Shown: positions 8,018 to 16,645, counted from the first letter of the stretch. The stretch is DNA of 64,000 bases from Plastoroseomonas arctica (GCF_018128965.1 NZ_JAAEDH010000011.1:62001-126000), one strand, 5' to 3'. Made by a program: numbers and translations. Notes: a model not told the origin generated them from the sequence alone.

Positions 8018-8916
8018 GCGACCAGCGCCTCCGGCAAGGCGAGGCGCGCGAGCAGGCGCCGCACCAGCACGAGCGCGGCTTCGCGGCGATAGGCGCCGGT
8101 CGCGCGCGCATCGTCGATCGGGGCGAGGTGGTCCAGCTGTCCGGGTGTGACCGCCACCTCGCCGGGACGGGACCCGCGCAGCGCCGCCTCCAGTGCCGGA
8201 AGCCGCTGCGCGACGGCGGAACAGGCGCCGACGGCAATCGCCGCCTCTGCTATGCGCCCCGCCTCCATCCGCACCATTGCCGCGACCATCACGATGGAGA
8301 TGACCAAGTAGTGCCGCGCGCCCAGTTTCTCGAAACCGCTGCGCAGGTCACCGGCGCGGTGCGGCACCAGCACGGCGGTCAGCAGCTCGTCCGGCGCGCG
8401 CTCGGTCTGCCGATTGCCGAGCAGGAATTTCCCCAGCGGCAGGGTGCGCGTGCCGCGCAGGCTGGCGAGTTCGACCGCCGCGTCGAGTGCCAGCAGCGGC
8501 GGCACGCCATCGGCCGCCGGGCTGGCGTTGCACAGATTGCCGCCTATCGTGCCCCGATTCTGGATCTGCGCGCCGCCCACCTGGCACGATGCCGCGCGCA
8601 AGACGTCGAACTCCGCCGGCAAGGCGGCGTCGCGCAGTTGCGCCCAGGTCGCACCCGCGCCGATGCGCCACTGCGTGGCGTCCGCGGCGATCCCCCAGAA
8701 TTCCGGCAGCGCGCCGAGGTCCAGGATCGCCTCGGGCAAGGCCTCCCCCCAGGCGAAGCGCGCGGCCTGCGCCGGGTAGAGGTCGGTGCCGCCGGCGAAG
8801 GGCGTGAGCGCGGGATCGGCGGCCAGCATGGCCAGCGCCTCGGGCAGGGTCTTGGGTTGGAGCCAGATCGTTGACACGCTAACGAGCCTAGGTGGCGCCG
8901 CGACCGGATTCAACAT
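8014..8916 (-). CDS. FAD-binding subunit of molybdenum hydroxylase (CoxM/NdhF type)
   Basis: The FAD-carrying electron-transfer subunit, partner of the fused Fe-S/Mo protein encoded next. FAD-site motifs are PFAGGTDLYP near residue 40 and NRGTIGGNLCNASPAAD in the middle. The C-terminal CO_deh_flav_C-like part follows. The ATG at 8916 is 3 bases after the MarR stop. An internal GTG at 8877 would give an N-terminus closer to the family norm (STIWLQPKTLPEAL), so the start is uncertain by 13 codons. The 4-base overlap with the downstream gene shows they are co-translated. Confidence 0.9.
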   Translation of the reverse strand: MLNPVAAPPRLVSVSTIWLQPKTLPEALAMLAADPALTPFAGGTDLYPAQAARFAWGEALPEAILDLGALPEFWGIAADATQWRIGAGATWAQLRDAALPAEFDVLRAASCQVGGAQIQNRGTIGGNLCNASPAADGVPPLLALDAAVELASLRGTRTLPLGKFLLGNRQTERAPDELLTAVLVPHRAGDLRSGFEKLGARHYLVISIVMVAAMVRMEAGRIAEAAIAVGACSAVAQRLPALEAALRGSRPGEVAVTPGQLDHLAPIDDARATGAYRREAALVLVRRLLARLALPEALVA

Positions 8917-8919
8917 CCA

Positions 8920-9351
8920 TCACGCGAGCCGCCGCAGCAGCGCGACCAGCCGGGACGCCTCCTCGCGCGACAGCGGCGCGAGCGTCGCCGCCGTCACCGC
9001 CCGCGCCTTCTCGACCAGCCCCGGCAGCATGGCCAGGGCAGCGGGCGTGGGCGCAATCCGCAGCAACCGCGCATCCGCAGGATCGCGCTGCCGCGTGACC
9101 AAGCCCCGCGCCATCAGCCGCGCCACGACGCCCTTCACCGTGGGCGGGTCCATCGCCAGCTGCCGCCCGAGCAGGTTCTGCGACAGCGGCCCCTCGCGCC
9201 ACAACGTCACCAGCGCGGCGAACTGCATCGCGGTCGGCTCGCCCTCGCCGAAGATGCCCTGGAACAGCGCCAGGTGGCGCTGGTTGGCGCGGCGCAGCAG
9301 ATGGCCGACCTGATCGGCGAGGAGGTAGTCCGGCGGCGGTTCTCCCGGCAT
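8920..9351 (-). CDS. MarR family transcriptional regulator
   Basis: A 143-residue winged-helix protein with the MarR pattern: a dimerisation helix, then QNLLGRQLAMDPPTVKGVVARL as helix-turn-helix and the wing TRQRDPADARLL. The ATG at 9351 is supported by GGGGAG a short distance upstream on the minus strand. It is the first gene of the leftward hydroxylase operon and diverges from the enamidase gene. It is therefore a likely local regulator responding to the substrate or a ring-cleavage product. This regulatory role is inferred from position. Confidence 0.9.
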   Translation of the reverse strand: MPGEPPPDYLLADQVGHLLRRANQRHLALFQGIFGEGEPTAMQFAALVTLWREGPLSQNLLGRQLAMDPPTVKGVVARLMARGLVTRQRDPADARLLRIAPTPAALAMLPGLVEKARAVTAATLAPLSREEASRLVALLRRLA

Positions 9352-9433
9352 TGGCTGTTCTCCCCGGCATTTCGTTTCTAGGCTCACGATGCGGGGCCGC
9401 GCTAGGCTCGTCCCGTGCAGTGAGGAGCGCGGC
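9352..9433. promoter_or_regulatory. Divergent promoter region with repeated CTAGGCTC motif
   Basis: The 82 bp between the MarR gene and the enamidase gene hold two direct copies of CTAGGCTC (9378-9385 and 9402-9409). A third copy lies in opposite orientation at 8884-8891, in the 5' part of the FAD-subunit gene; it shares ten bases (CTAGGCTCGT) with the second copy. These may be MarR-type operator half-sites or -10-like elements. GAGGAG at 9422-9427, six bases before the ATG at 9434, fixes the enamidase start. Confidence 0.4.
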
Positions 9434-10630
9434 ATGGCGATCGAGGCGGCAGCGGGGCCCATGCGGGGCAGCGTCATCATCCGCAACATCGGGCTGCTGC
9501 TCTCGGGCCACCTCGGCGTGCCGGTCCTCGATGCCGACGCCATCCTGGTCAGCGACGGGCGCATCGCGGCGATCGGGCGGCTCAACGCGCTGCCCGAAGC
9601 GCCCGGCGCCGCCATCATCGACGCGCATGGCGGCGCGGTGGCACCGGGGCTGATCGACAGCCATGTCCACCCGGTCTTCGGGGATTGGACGCCGCGGCAG
9701 AACCAGATCGGCTGGGTGGATAGCTGCCTCCATGGCGGCGTGACCACCATGATTTCCGCGGGCGAGGTCCACCTGCCCGGCCGGCCGAAGGACATCATCG
9801 GACTCAAGGCGTTGGCCATCGCCGCCCAGCGCAGCTTTGCCAACGCGCGCCCCTCCGGCGTGAAGGTGCTGGCCGGAGCGCCGGTGCTGGAGCACGGCAT
9901 GGTCGAGAGCGATTTCGCCGAACTCGCTGCCGGCGGCGTGACCCTGCTGGGCGAAGTCGGGCTGGGTTCGGTCAAGGCCGGCTACGAGGCGCGGGAGATG
10001 GTGGCGTGGGCGCGCAAGCACGGCATCCAGAGCACCATCCATACCGGCGGTCCCTCGATCCCCGGCTCCGGGCTGATCGACAAGGACACGGTGCTGGAGG
10101 CCGACGCCGACATCATCGGCCACATCAATGGCGGCCATACCTCGCTCCCCGAGGCGCATGTGTGCGAGCTGTGCGAACGCTCCTCTCGCGCCATCGAACT
10201 GGTCCATAATGGCAATGAGCGCGTAGCCGTCGCCGCCGCCCAGGCAGCGCGCGACCTGGGGCAGCTGCACCGGGTGATCCTCGGCACCGACAGCCCGGCC
10301 GGGTCGGGCGTGCAGCCGCTGGGCATCCTGCGCATGGTCTCGCTGCTCGCCTCGATGGGGCAGATCGACCCCGCACTCGCCTTCTGCATGGCGACCGGCA
10401 ACACCGCACGCCTGCGCGGGCTCGATTCCGGGCTGATCGAAGTCGGGCGCGTGGCAGACCTGGTCTTTCTCGATCGTGCTCAGCACAGCGCCGGGGGCGA
10501 CATGCTGCACTCCATCGCGCTGGGCGACATCCCGGGCATCGGCATGGTGATGATCGACGGCCTGGTCCGTGCCGGGCGCAGCCGCAACACGCCGCCCGCC
10601 GAACGCATCCCCGAGCTGATCGGACACTGA
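9434..10630 (+). CDS. Enamidase-like amidohydrolase
   Basis: A 398-residue metal-dependent amidohydrolase. Metal and active-site motifs are GLIDSHVHP (HxH), GEVGLGSVK, HTGGPS, HINGGHTS and LGTDSPAGSG. It resembles the enamidase of nicotinate fermentation, which opens 1,4,5,6-tetrahydro-6-oxonicotinate to 2-formylglutarate. The presence of an Hnr-like reductase and a molybdenum hydroxylase across the divergent promoter supports that reading. The start at 9434 is set by a strong GAGGAG with 6-base spacing. A more general imidazolonepropionase- or hydantoinase-like role cannot be excluded. Confidence 0.85.
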   Translation: MAIEAAAGPMRGSVIIRNIGLLLSGHLGVPVLDADAILVSDGRIAAIGRLNALPEAPGAAIIDAHGGAVAPGLIDSHVHPVFGDWTPRQNQIGWVDSCLHGGVTTMISAGEVHLPGRPKDIIGLKALAIAAQRSFANARPSGVKVLAGAPVLEHGMVESDFAELAAGGVTLLGEVGLGSVKAGYEAREMVAWARKHGIQSTIHTGGPSIPGSGLIDKDTVLEADADIIGHINGGHTSLPEAHVCELCERSSRAIELVHNGNERVAVAAAQAARDLGQLHRVILGTDSPAGSGVQPLGILRMVSLLASMGQIDPALAFCMATGNTARLRGLDSGLIEVGRVADLVFLDRAQHSAGGDMLHSIALGDIPGIGMVMIDGLVRAGRSRNTPPAERIPELIGH

Positions 10631-10633
10631 GCC

Positions 10634-11218
10634 ATGGCCCCCGTCATCCGTCGCATCACCCTCCTGCTGGACGAAACCCATCGCGAGATGCGGCGCGACG
10701 TCGCTCCGCCGATCCGCCGCGTCGTCGCCTGCGCGGTGATCGAGAACCCCTTCGCTTGGCGGTACATGGATGATCTCGCGGAATTGATCGGGCAAGGCGA
10801 GGCACTGGGCGGCCTTCTCGCCGCACGCTGCCTCGAGGCGCTCGGCGTGCCAGGCGAGGCCGCGCAATCATACGGTAAGGCCGCGATCGTGGGGGAGGCC
10901 GGGGAGCTCGAGCACGCCGCCGCCCTGCTGCACCCCAAAATGGGCGCGCCGATCCGCGCCCTGCTCGGCGGCGGCGCCGCGCTGATCCCCTCGGCCAAGA
11001 AATCCGGCGGGCCGGGGACGGCCATCGACGTGCCCCTCGGCCACAAGGACGCGGCCTTCGTGCGCAGCCATTTCGACGCGATCGAGGCCCGCGTATCCGA
11101 TGCGCCGCGCGCCAGCGAGATCGCCGTCTTCGTCGCGATTGCCGCCGGCGGGCGTCCGCTGCCCCGGATCGGCGGCCTCACGATCGGGGAGGTTGAGGGA
11201 AAGGACGGGTTGCGCTGA
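10634..11218 (+). CDS. Amino acid synthesis family protein (DUF1185-type)
   Basis: 194 residues of the family called 'amino acid synthesis' (PF06684-type), whose biochemical role is not firmly known. Family features are SYGKAAIVGEAGELEHAAAL, GGGAALIPS, IDVPLGHKDAAFVRSHFDA and GGRPLPR. It starts 3 bases after the enamidase stop, so the two are one operon. Members repeatedly occur next to heterocycle-degrading amidohydrolases. A function in downstream processing of the ring-opened product is a reasonable guess only. Confidence 0.85.
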   Translation: MAPVIRRITLLLDETHREMRRDVAPPIRRVVACAVIENPFAWRYMDDLAELIGQGEALGGLLAARCLEALGVPGEAAQSYGKAAIVGEAGELEHAAALLHPKMGAPIRALLGGGAALIPSAKKSGGPGTAIDVPLGHKDAAFVRSHFDAIEARVSDAPRASEIAVFVAIAAGGRPLPRIGGLTIGEVEGKDGLR

Positions 11219-11259
11219 TATACCTCCCCAACAACAGAACGGGGCGGGAAACGCACAAT

Positions 11260-11976
11260 ATGCGCGACACAGCGACGGTCTGGAACACCGGCGGCGGGAC
11301 GGTCGATCCGCCGCCCATGGCCGGCCACATCGACATCGTCTCCGACGCGATCTGCCCCTGGTGCTGGATCGGCAAGCGGCACTTCGCGGCGGCCCTGGCC
11401 ATCCTCGATGAGGAGGGGCTGCGCTTCACCTGGTCCTGGCGGCCCTACCAGCTGAACCCGGACATGCCCGCGGCGGGCGTCGCGCGGGAAGCCTATCGGG
11501 CGCGGAAATTCGGCAATGCCGAGCGCGCGCGCCAGCTCGACGCGCAGGTGGCCGATGTCGGTCGCTCCGCCGGGCTGGATTTCCGCTTCGACCGGATGAC
11601 GCGCACGCCGAACACGATAGAGGCGCATCGACTGCTGCGCCTGGCCGAGCCGTCGGGACGGCAGGACGCGCTCGCCGAGGCGCTGTTCCGCGCCTATTTC
11701 CACGAGGGTCAGGATATCGGCGACCGCGTGGTGCTCGGTGCCATCGGCCGCGACGTGGGCGTTGACGACGCTGCGATCGCCGCCTTCGAGGGCAGCGAGG
11801 CGGCGCGGGAGGAGGTGGTCGCCGAGGATGCGGCGCTGCGGCAGGCCGGGCTCAACGGTGTGCCGAGCTTCGTCCTCGACCGACACCTGCTGTTCTCGGG
11901 TGCCTTGCCGCCGGAGCAGATGGCGGCCTCGATCGGACGTGCGGTGCGGATCCTGCGCGATCGCGCCGCGAGGTGA
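11260..11976 (+). CDS. DsbA family oxidoreductase (FrnE-like)
   Basis: 238 residues with a thioredoxin-like/DsbA fold of the FrnE subgroup. The redox motif CPWC lies in SDAICPWCWIGK, and the fold's cis-proline loop is visible in NGVPSFVLD near the C-terminus. There is no signal peptide, so the protein is expected in the cytoplasm. An in-frame ATG at 11317 (MAGHIDIVSD) would give a product 19 residues shorter that starts nearer the family norm. Neither start has a strong ribosome site. It follows the heterocycle genes by 41 bases but has no obvious metabolic link to them. Confidence 0.85.
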   Translation: MRDTATVWNTGGGTVDPPPMAGHIDIVSDAICPWCWIGKRHFAAALAILDEEGLRFTWSWRPYQLNPDMPAAGVAREAYRARKFGNAERARQLDAQVADVGRSAGLDFRFDRMTRTPNTIEAHRLLRLAEPSGRQDALAEALFRAYFHEGQDIGDRVVLGAIGRDVGVDDAAIAAFEGSEAAREEVVAEDAALRQAGLNGVPSFVLDRHLLFSGALPPEQMAASIGRAVRILRDRAAR

Positions 11977-12006
11977 TGCGTGTGCCGGCAAATCCGGAGC
12001 GGGCGG

Positions 12007-12246
12007 TCAGACGCCGGTGAAGGCCAGGATCGCCTCGACCACCAGCATCGCCAGCGCGAGCCCGAGGGTGAGGTCGCGCATCGCGCTTCGCAACGGCCGG
12101 ACCTGCGTTGCCGACCAGGTCGCCCCGGCCACAACAGCACCCTGCCGTCCGAGCCTGCGCGGCGGCAGCGGCGCCGGCGACCAGGCCTCGGCGAGGTCGC
12201 GCGCCTGGCGAAGTTGAAGGGGCAGCAAGGGCTGGATCGCGCTCAT
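12007..12246 (-). CDS. Small hypothetical protein with C-terminal membrane helix
   Basis: A possible 79-residue protein. The N-terminal ~55 residues are polar and Arg/Pro-rich; the last ~20 (LTLGLALAMLVVEAILAFTG) form one hydrophobic segment. It opposes its neighbours and fills an otherwise empty stretch between 11976 and 12366. Just upstream on the minus strand is TATAAT (within TTATAATCC), a -10-like hexamer that would give a very short leader. I do not recognise the family, and the reading frame could be spurious in DNA this GC-rich. Confidence 0.4.
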   Translation of the reverse strand: MSAIQPLLPLQLRQARDLAEAWSPAPLPPRRLGRQGAVVAGATWSATQVRPLRSAMRDLTLGLALAMLVVEAILAFTGV

Positions 12247-12365
12247 GCGGATTATAAGAACAAATTAGGAACATACACGCAAGCGCCAATTTTCGTTACG
12301 CGGAAACGACGCTTGTCATCCCTCGCGCAACCTAACACAGTGAGCGCCGGATCGGGAGACGCCGG

Positions 12366-12932
12366 ATGACTGAACAGACTAAGGACCCTCGCCTGTCGCG
12401 TCGCCTGATGGTGTTGCGAATCGGCGCCGTGGGCGGTGCCGCAAGCCTTCCGGGGCTCGCCGTCGCGCAAGGCGTGAAGGGCGGCAGTGCGCCGCCGCCG
12501 CCGCCCCGCCAGGTGCCGAACGGCCCCTCCGACAATGATCCGAATGATCCCCCCGGCGGTGGCCGCGGCGGCGGGCAGCGCCCTCCCACGGGCGTATCCG
12601 ACAATGACCCGAATGATCCGCCGGGTGGCGGCCGCGGCGGGGGTGGGCAACGTCCGCAAGGTCCCTCCGACAATGACCCCAACGACCCCCCGGGCGGCGG
12701 TCGCGGTGGTGGACGTCCGCGCACCCAGGGTCCCTCGGACAATGATCCGAACGATCCGCCGGGCGGTGGCCGCGGCGGCGCGCGCGGGCCGACCGATTCC
12801 GACCCGAACGACCCGCCGGGCGGCGGCACCGGGCGCAACCCGGTGCGTCCGCAGGGTCCCTCCGACAATGACCCGAACGACCCGCCGGGCGGTGGCCGCG
12901 GCGCCGCGCCGCGCGGCCCCGTCAAGACCTGA
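12366..12932 (+). CDS. Tat-exported low-complexity protein with six SDNDPNDPPGGG repeats
   Basis: 188 residues with an N-terminal twin-arginine-like signal (SRRLMVLRIG followed by a hydrophobic stretch ending LAVAQ). Mature sequence from ~36 is a proline tract and then six copies of the unit SDNDPNDPPGGGRG at a spacing of about 23 residues. Copy 5 is divergent (TDSDPNDPPGGGTG). The DNDPND core is an acidic, oxygen-rich loop reminiscent of Ca2+-binding repeats, and the Gly/Arg linkers would be flexible. GGGAG-like bases lie ~8 bases upstream of the ATG. No enzyme domain is present. A cell-surface or periplasmic metal-binding or adhesive role is conceivable but unproven. Confidence 0.75.
   Translation: MTEQTKDPRLSRRLMVLRIGAVGGAASLPGLAVAQGVKGGSAPPPPPRQVPNGPSDNDPNDPPGGGRGGGQRPPTGVSDNDPNDPPGGGRGGGGQRPQGPSDNDPNDPPGGGRGGGRPRTQGPSDNDPNDPPGGGRGGARGPTDSDPNDPPGGGTGRNPVRPQGPSDNDPNDPPGGGRGAAPRGPVKT
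12522..12914 (+). repeat. Six tandem in-frame coding repeats (~69 bp)
   Basis: Direct repeats of about 69 bp inside the exported protein, starting at residues ~53, 76, 99, 122, 141 and 164. Each encodes GPSDNDPNDPPGGGRG plus a variable Gly/Gln/Arg-rich tail. Synonymous differences between copies show the array is not very recent. Copies 4-5 are a few codons shorter. Confidence 0.9.
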
Positions 12933-13022
12933 GGCCCGGGATGGACGACCGCATCGGCACTGCCCTCGCTTGAGGGCGATGCCGGCGCGGGCTGAGATAC
13001 CACCGCGCTTCGCCATGCCGGG

Positions 13023-15335
13023 ATGACCACCCCGCCCGGCGACCCTGAACGGCGCGCCCAGGCCTGGGCGCTGATGCGGGAGGGGCGGCACCGCGCCGCC
13101 CTCGCGCTGGCGCAATCCGCCCCGCTTCCGACATCCACGCTTGCCGCGCTTGCCGGCCTGATGGTGATCCACGGAGGCCTGGAGGAAGCGATCGCGCTGC
13201 TGCGGCCGGTGATCGCCGACGCGCCCGGCCCGGGGCTCGTCGCACCCTTCATCGAGGCTGGCCTCACCGTCTTCCGCCGCAGCATCAATGACGGCGCCGA
13301 CCTCGCGCTTCTCGCGGCCCTGGCCGAGGCTGCCATCGCCTGCCCCGCCGCGCTGCAGCCGGGCCACCGCCGTGAATTGATCCGGCTGCTGGAGAGCCAT
13401 GCGCTCGGCCATCGCATTCCCCGCCTCGCCGCTTCCTGCCCACCAGCGGAGCGCGCCGCGCTGTTCGACGCGCCGCCTGAGGCCGGGGCGCTGACGGCGC
13501 GCGGCCTAGCCCTGGCCGCCGGTGGCCGCTTCGGCCGGGCGCGCGCCGCCTTCGAGGCCGCGCTCGCGGTCGCACCCCAGGATGTCGCCGCAGGGTTGAA
13601 CGCCGGCTTCGCTGCGCTGGCCGATGGCGATGTCGGCGCCGCGCGCGAAGCCTTCGCGGCGATCGCTCCGGCCGACGAGGCGATGATGGCGCAGGTCGCC
13701 TGGCCACGCGCCGGCACCACGCCCTGGCCCTGGGCGCCGATGCCGCCGGCGATGCGCGCGGGCTTCGAGGCGCTGCTGCCCGCCGGTGCGGAATGGCCAC
13801 GGATCGGCCTGGTGACACCCTCGCTCAACCAGGGCGACACGCTGGAGGCGACCATCCGCTCCGTCGCGCGGCAGGACTATCCCAACCTGCACTATGTCGT
13901 GCTCGATGCCGGGTCCTCTGACGCCAGCCGCGCGGTCATCGCCCGCCACGCGGCGAGCATCGACATCGCCGTGCTGGAGCCCGATCGCGGGCAGGTCGAC
14001 GCGCTGAACAAGGGCTTCGCCCGGACCGAGGGCACCCTGCTCGGCTGGCTGAACGCGGACGACATGCTGGCCCCCGGCGCGCTGTTCGCGCTGGCCTTGG
14101 CATCGCTTGGCGATCCGGGCGCCGACATCATCCACGGCGCCTGCCTCGTCGCACGCGATGGCGGCCTGGTCGGGCTGCAGGTGCCGCTCGCGGACGGGCG
14201 CGGCTTCGACGCCGCGGGCCTCGCCGACATCCATGGCCGCTGGCTGCGCGGGGCATACTTCCTGCAGCCGGAGACGCTGTTCACGCGGCGGCTGCTGGAC
14301 CGCGTCGGCGGGCTCGATCCGGGGCTGCACTTCACGCCCGATTATGCGCTGTGGCTGCGCGCCGCGACGCTCGGCGCGCGCGTCGCCGGCACCGCCTGGC
14401 CGAGCGCGATCTACCGCCTGCACCCGGCGCAGAAGACCGCGGCGCGGCGCGCCATGCTCGCCGAGCAGGTGGCGGTACGCGACCGCCTGGCCCCGCTCTC
14501 GCTGCCCGACCCGGCACCGGCGCTGCTCGCCGCCCTGGCCTCGGCGCCTCTGCGCCTGCTGCTGATGCCCCACCCTGCCGAGCCGCACGCCATCGCCGAC
14601 GAGGCGGCGGCCGAGGCGGTCGCAGCGCTGGCCGCCGACGGCATCGCGCTGCGCGTCGATGCAGAGGCGCAGTCGGCACGCGATGCCGACCTCGTGCTGC
14701 GCATGACCCGCGCGCATGACGGCCCGGCCTGGGTCCAGGCGATCCGCGACGCCGGCTTCATCGGGCCGGTCATCGCCTGGCTCGTCGAGGATTGGCGCGA
14801 CCCGATCGCCCATGCCGAGATCGCCGCGGCGGCCGACCTGCTGCTGCCCTCCACGGCCGCTGCGGCGCCGTTCCTGACGAACCCGCATGCCGCCGTGCTG
14901 CCGGCGCTGGCGCTTCCCATCATGGGTGTCGGGCCGCGCGAGGCGGCGCGGCGGCTCGCGACGGCCGGCCGGCGCATGGGGCATATCGCGCCCGACGCCT
15001 GGCTCGACGATGCGTCGCGCTTTGGCGCACGCCTCGCGGCGCGGGCGGCGCTGATCGGCGCCGAGGATCCGCCGGGCTCGGTGTACGAGGCGCTGCTCGC
15101 GGGCCAGGTGCCGGTAGTGGCGGAGAGCTTGGAGACCGGCCTTCCCGCGACGGTCGAAGCGAGCCTGCCGGTGGTGCGCCACGCGGGCGATGCGACGCGG
15201 GCGCTGGCGCTCGCCGAGGCGGGCTTCGAGGCGGCCGGTGCGGCCCGTCGGCACGGTTATGCCGCGCAGCACCACACCCTCGCGCCCCGGCTGCGCAACC
15301 TGGTCGCGCGGCTGCGCGCGATGGCGGGGGGCTGA
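13023..15335 (+). CDS. Glycosyltransferase family 2 with TPR-like N-terminal and extra C-terminal domain
   Basis: A 770-residue protein. Residues ~1-230 are alpha-helical TPR-like repeats. Around 255 a GT2 (GT-A) domain begins with VTPSLNQGDTLEATIRSV, followed by LDAGSSDASRAV and the DxD-type GWLNADDML. The last ~270 residues look like a GT-B-like or glycan-binding module (SVYEALLAGQVPVVAES). No membrane segment is evident, so the protein is likely cytoplasmic or peripheral. It lies next to a nucleotide-sugar dehydrogenase and an OGT-like enzyme, suggesting synthesis or attachment of a surface glycan. The acceptor is unknown. Confidence 0.82.
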   Translation: MTTPPGDPERRAQAWALMREGRHRAALALAQSAPLPTSTLAALAGLMVIHGGLEEAIALLRPVIADAPGPGLVAPFIEAGLTVFRRSINDGADLALLAALAEAAIACPAALQPGHRRELIRLLESHALGHRIPRLAASCPPAERAALFDAPPEAGALTARGLALAAGGRFGRARAAFEAALAVAPQDVAAGLNAGFAALADGDVGAAREAFAAIAPADEAMMAQVAWPRAGTTPWPWAPMPPAMRAGFEALLPAGAEWPRIGLVTPSLNQGDTLEATIRSVARQDYPNLHYVVLDAGSSDASRAVIARHAASIDIAVLEPDRGQVDALNKGFARTEGTLLGWLNADDMLAPGALFALALASLGDPGADIIHGACLVARDGGLVGLQVPLADGRGFDAAGLADIHGRWLRGAYFLQPETLFTRRLLDRVGGLDPGLHFTPDYALWLRAATLGARVAGTAWPSAIYRLHPAQKTAARRAMLAEQVAVRDRLAPLSLPDPAPALLAALASAPLRLLLMPHPAEPHAIADEAAAEAVAALAADGIALRVDAEAQSARDADLVLRMTRAHDGPAWVQAIRDAGFIGPVIAWLVEDWRDPIAHAEIAAAADLLLPSTAAAAPFLTNPHAAVLPALALPIMGVGPREAARRLATAGRRMGHIAPDAWLDDASRFGARLAARAALIGAEDPPGSVYEALLAGQVPVVAESLETGLPATVEASLPVVRHAGDATRALALAEAGFEAAGAARRHGYAAQHHTLAPRLRNLVARLRAMAGG

Positions 15336-15347
15336 GACGCCGACGCG

Positions 15348-16616
15348 TCAGCAGTGCAGAAGTCGACCGGCGACCGCGTCGGCGCTCAGCAGGCCGAAGG
15401 GATCCACCACCAGCGGCGCCGCGGCGGCAAGCCGATCCAGTGCGTAGGCGCTGTGCGGCGTGCCGATCACCAGCGCATCCAGGGAACCGCCGGGGTGCGC
15501 GTCCGGCGCCAGGGCGCGCGGAATGCCGGCGAGAATGGTGGGCGATGCCGTCACCACCGGGTCATGCCAGGCCGCGCAGCCGCCGCGTCGCTGCAACCGC
15601 TGCAGCAGCGTGACCGCCGTGGCACCCCGCAGATCGGCCACATCCGCCTTGTAGGTGACGCCCGCGACCAGGACTCGGCGGCCGCGCAGGCTGCCGCCGA
15701 GCGCCTCCTCCAGCCGCGCCAGAACCCGCCGCGGCCGCGCGCGATTCGCGCGCAGCGCCGCCGCGATCAGGCTCGAGCTCGCGCCGACCTCGCGCGCCTC
15801 GCGCTGCAGGTAGGCCGGATCCACCGGGATGCAGTGGCCGCCGGCGCCGAGGCCCGGCCAAAACGGCGCGAAGCCGAACGGCTTGGTCGCCGCCGCCTCC
15901 ACCACCGCGCGGGTGGGCACGCCAAGCGCCGCGAAGGCCGCCTGCATTTCGTCCATCAGCGCGATGTTGACCAGGCGATAGGTGTTCTCCAGCAGCTTCG
16001 CGCATTCCGCGATCTCGGCCGAGGCGACCGGCACCGTCGGCACCCCGAGCCAGGCCCAGAAGCGCATCGCGCGGGTAAGCGACTCCGCCTCCAGCGCGCC
16101 GACGAGGCGCGGCGTATCGGTGAGCCCGAAGCCGGATTGCCCGGGGTTCTCCCGCTCGGGCGAGACCGCGAGAAAGACATCCTCCCCGATCCGCAACGGC
16201 CCGCCCTCGAGCAGCGGCGCGCAGAGCGTGCGCGTCGCACCCGGTTGGCAGGTGGAGACCAGCAGCACCAGCGCCCCCGGCCGCAGCCCGCCCACGACGG
16301 TCGCGAAGGCGGCGCGCACCGCCCCGAGGTCCGGCCGGTCGCGGCCATCGAGCGGCGTCGGCACCGCGATGATCCAGACGTCAGGCGGGTCATCTGGGGC
16401 GGCTTGCGGCTGCACCCGCATCTCGCCATCCGCCGCCCGCGCGCGCGCCTCGGGCGAAGGATCGATCCCGGTGACGCGGAGCCCGGCGCGCGAGGCGGCG
16501 CGGGCGATCGGCAGCCCGACATAACCAAGGCCGAGCACGGCGACATGCGCGACGCGGGCTTGGCTGATGCCATCGCGGTCGGCAGGCGTTTCAGACGGGG
16601 AATTGCTCAGGAACAC
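15348..16616 (-). CDS. Nucleotide sugar dehydrogenase (UDP-glucose/UDP-N-acetylmannosamine type)
   Basis: About 422 residues. It oxidises a UDP-sugar at C6 to the uronic acid with NAD+. It has the N-terminal Rossmann motif VLGLGYVGLP, the substrate-domain motif ECAKLLENTYRLVNIAL and the catalytic cysteine in GAGGHCIPVDP. The GTG at 16616 is chosen because the dinucleotide-binding fold begins ~23 residues later; the frame stays open upstream into a palindrome-rich leader. It converges with the GT2 gene (gap 12 bp) and probably supplies a uronic sugar donor for glycosylation encoded on either side. Confidence 0.88.
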   Translation of the reverse strand: MFLSNSPSETPADRDGISQARVAHVAVLGLGYVGLPIARAASRAGLRVTGIDPSPEARARAADGEMRVQPQAAPDDPPDVWIIAVPTPLDGRDRPDLGAVRAAFATVVGGLRPGALVLLVSTCQPGATRTLCAPLLEGGPLRIGEDVFLAVSPERENPGQSGFGLTDTPRLVGALEAESLTRAMRFWAWLGVPTVPVASAEIAECAKLLENTYRLVNIALMDEMQAAFAALGVPTRAVVEAAATKPFGFAPFWPGLGAGGHCIPVDPAYLQREAREVGASSSLIAAALRANRARPRRVLARLEEALGGSLRGRRVLVAGVTYKADVADLRGATAVTLLQRLQRRGGCAAWHDPVVTASPTILAGIPRALAPDAHPGGSLDALVIGTPHSAYALDRLAAAAPLVVDPFGLLSADAVAGRLLHC

Positions 16617-16645
16617 GGAACATTCGGAGCATGGAAAGACCCACT

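Noticed and set aside
12247-12262. TATAAT as a firm promoter for the small minus-strand gene
   Set aside because: The hexamer is good but there is no convincing -35 at the right distance, and the gene itself is uncertain.
12522-12914. Tandem repeats as a CRISPR array
   Set aside because: The repeats are in frame, encode SDNDPNDPPGGG, have no unique 30-40 bp spacers and no cas genes are near.
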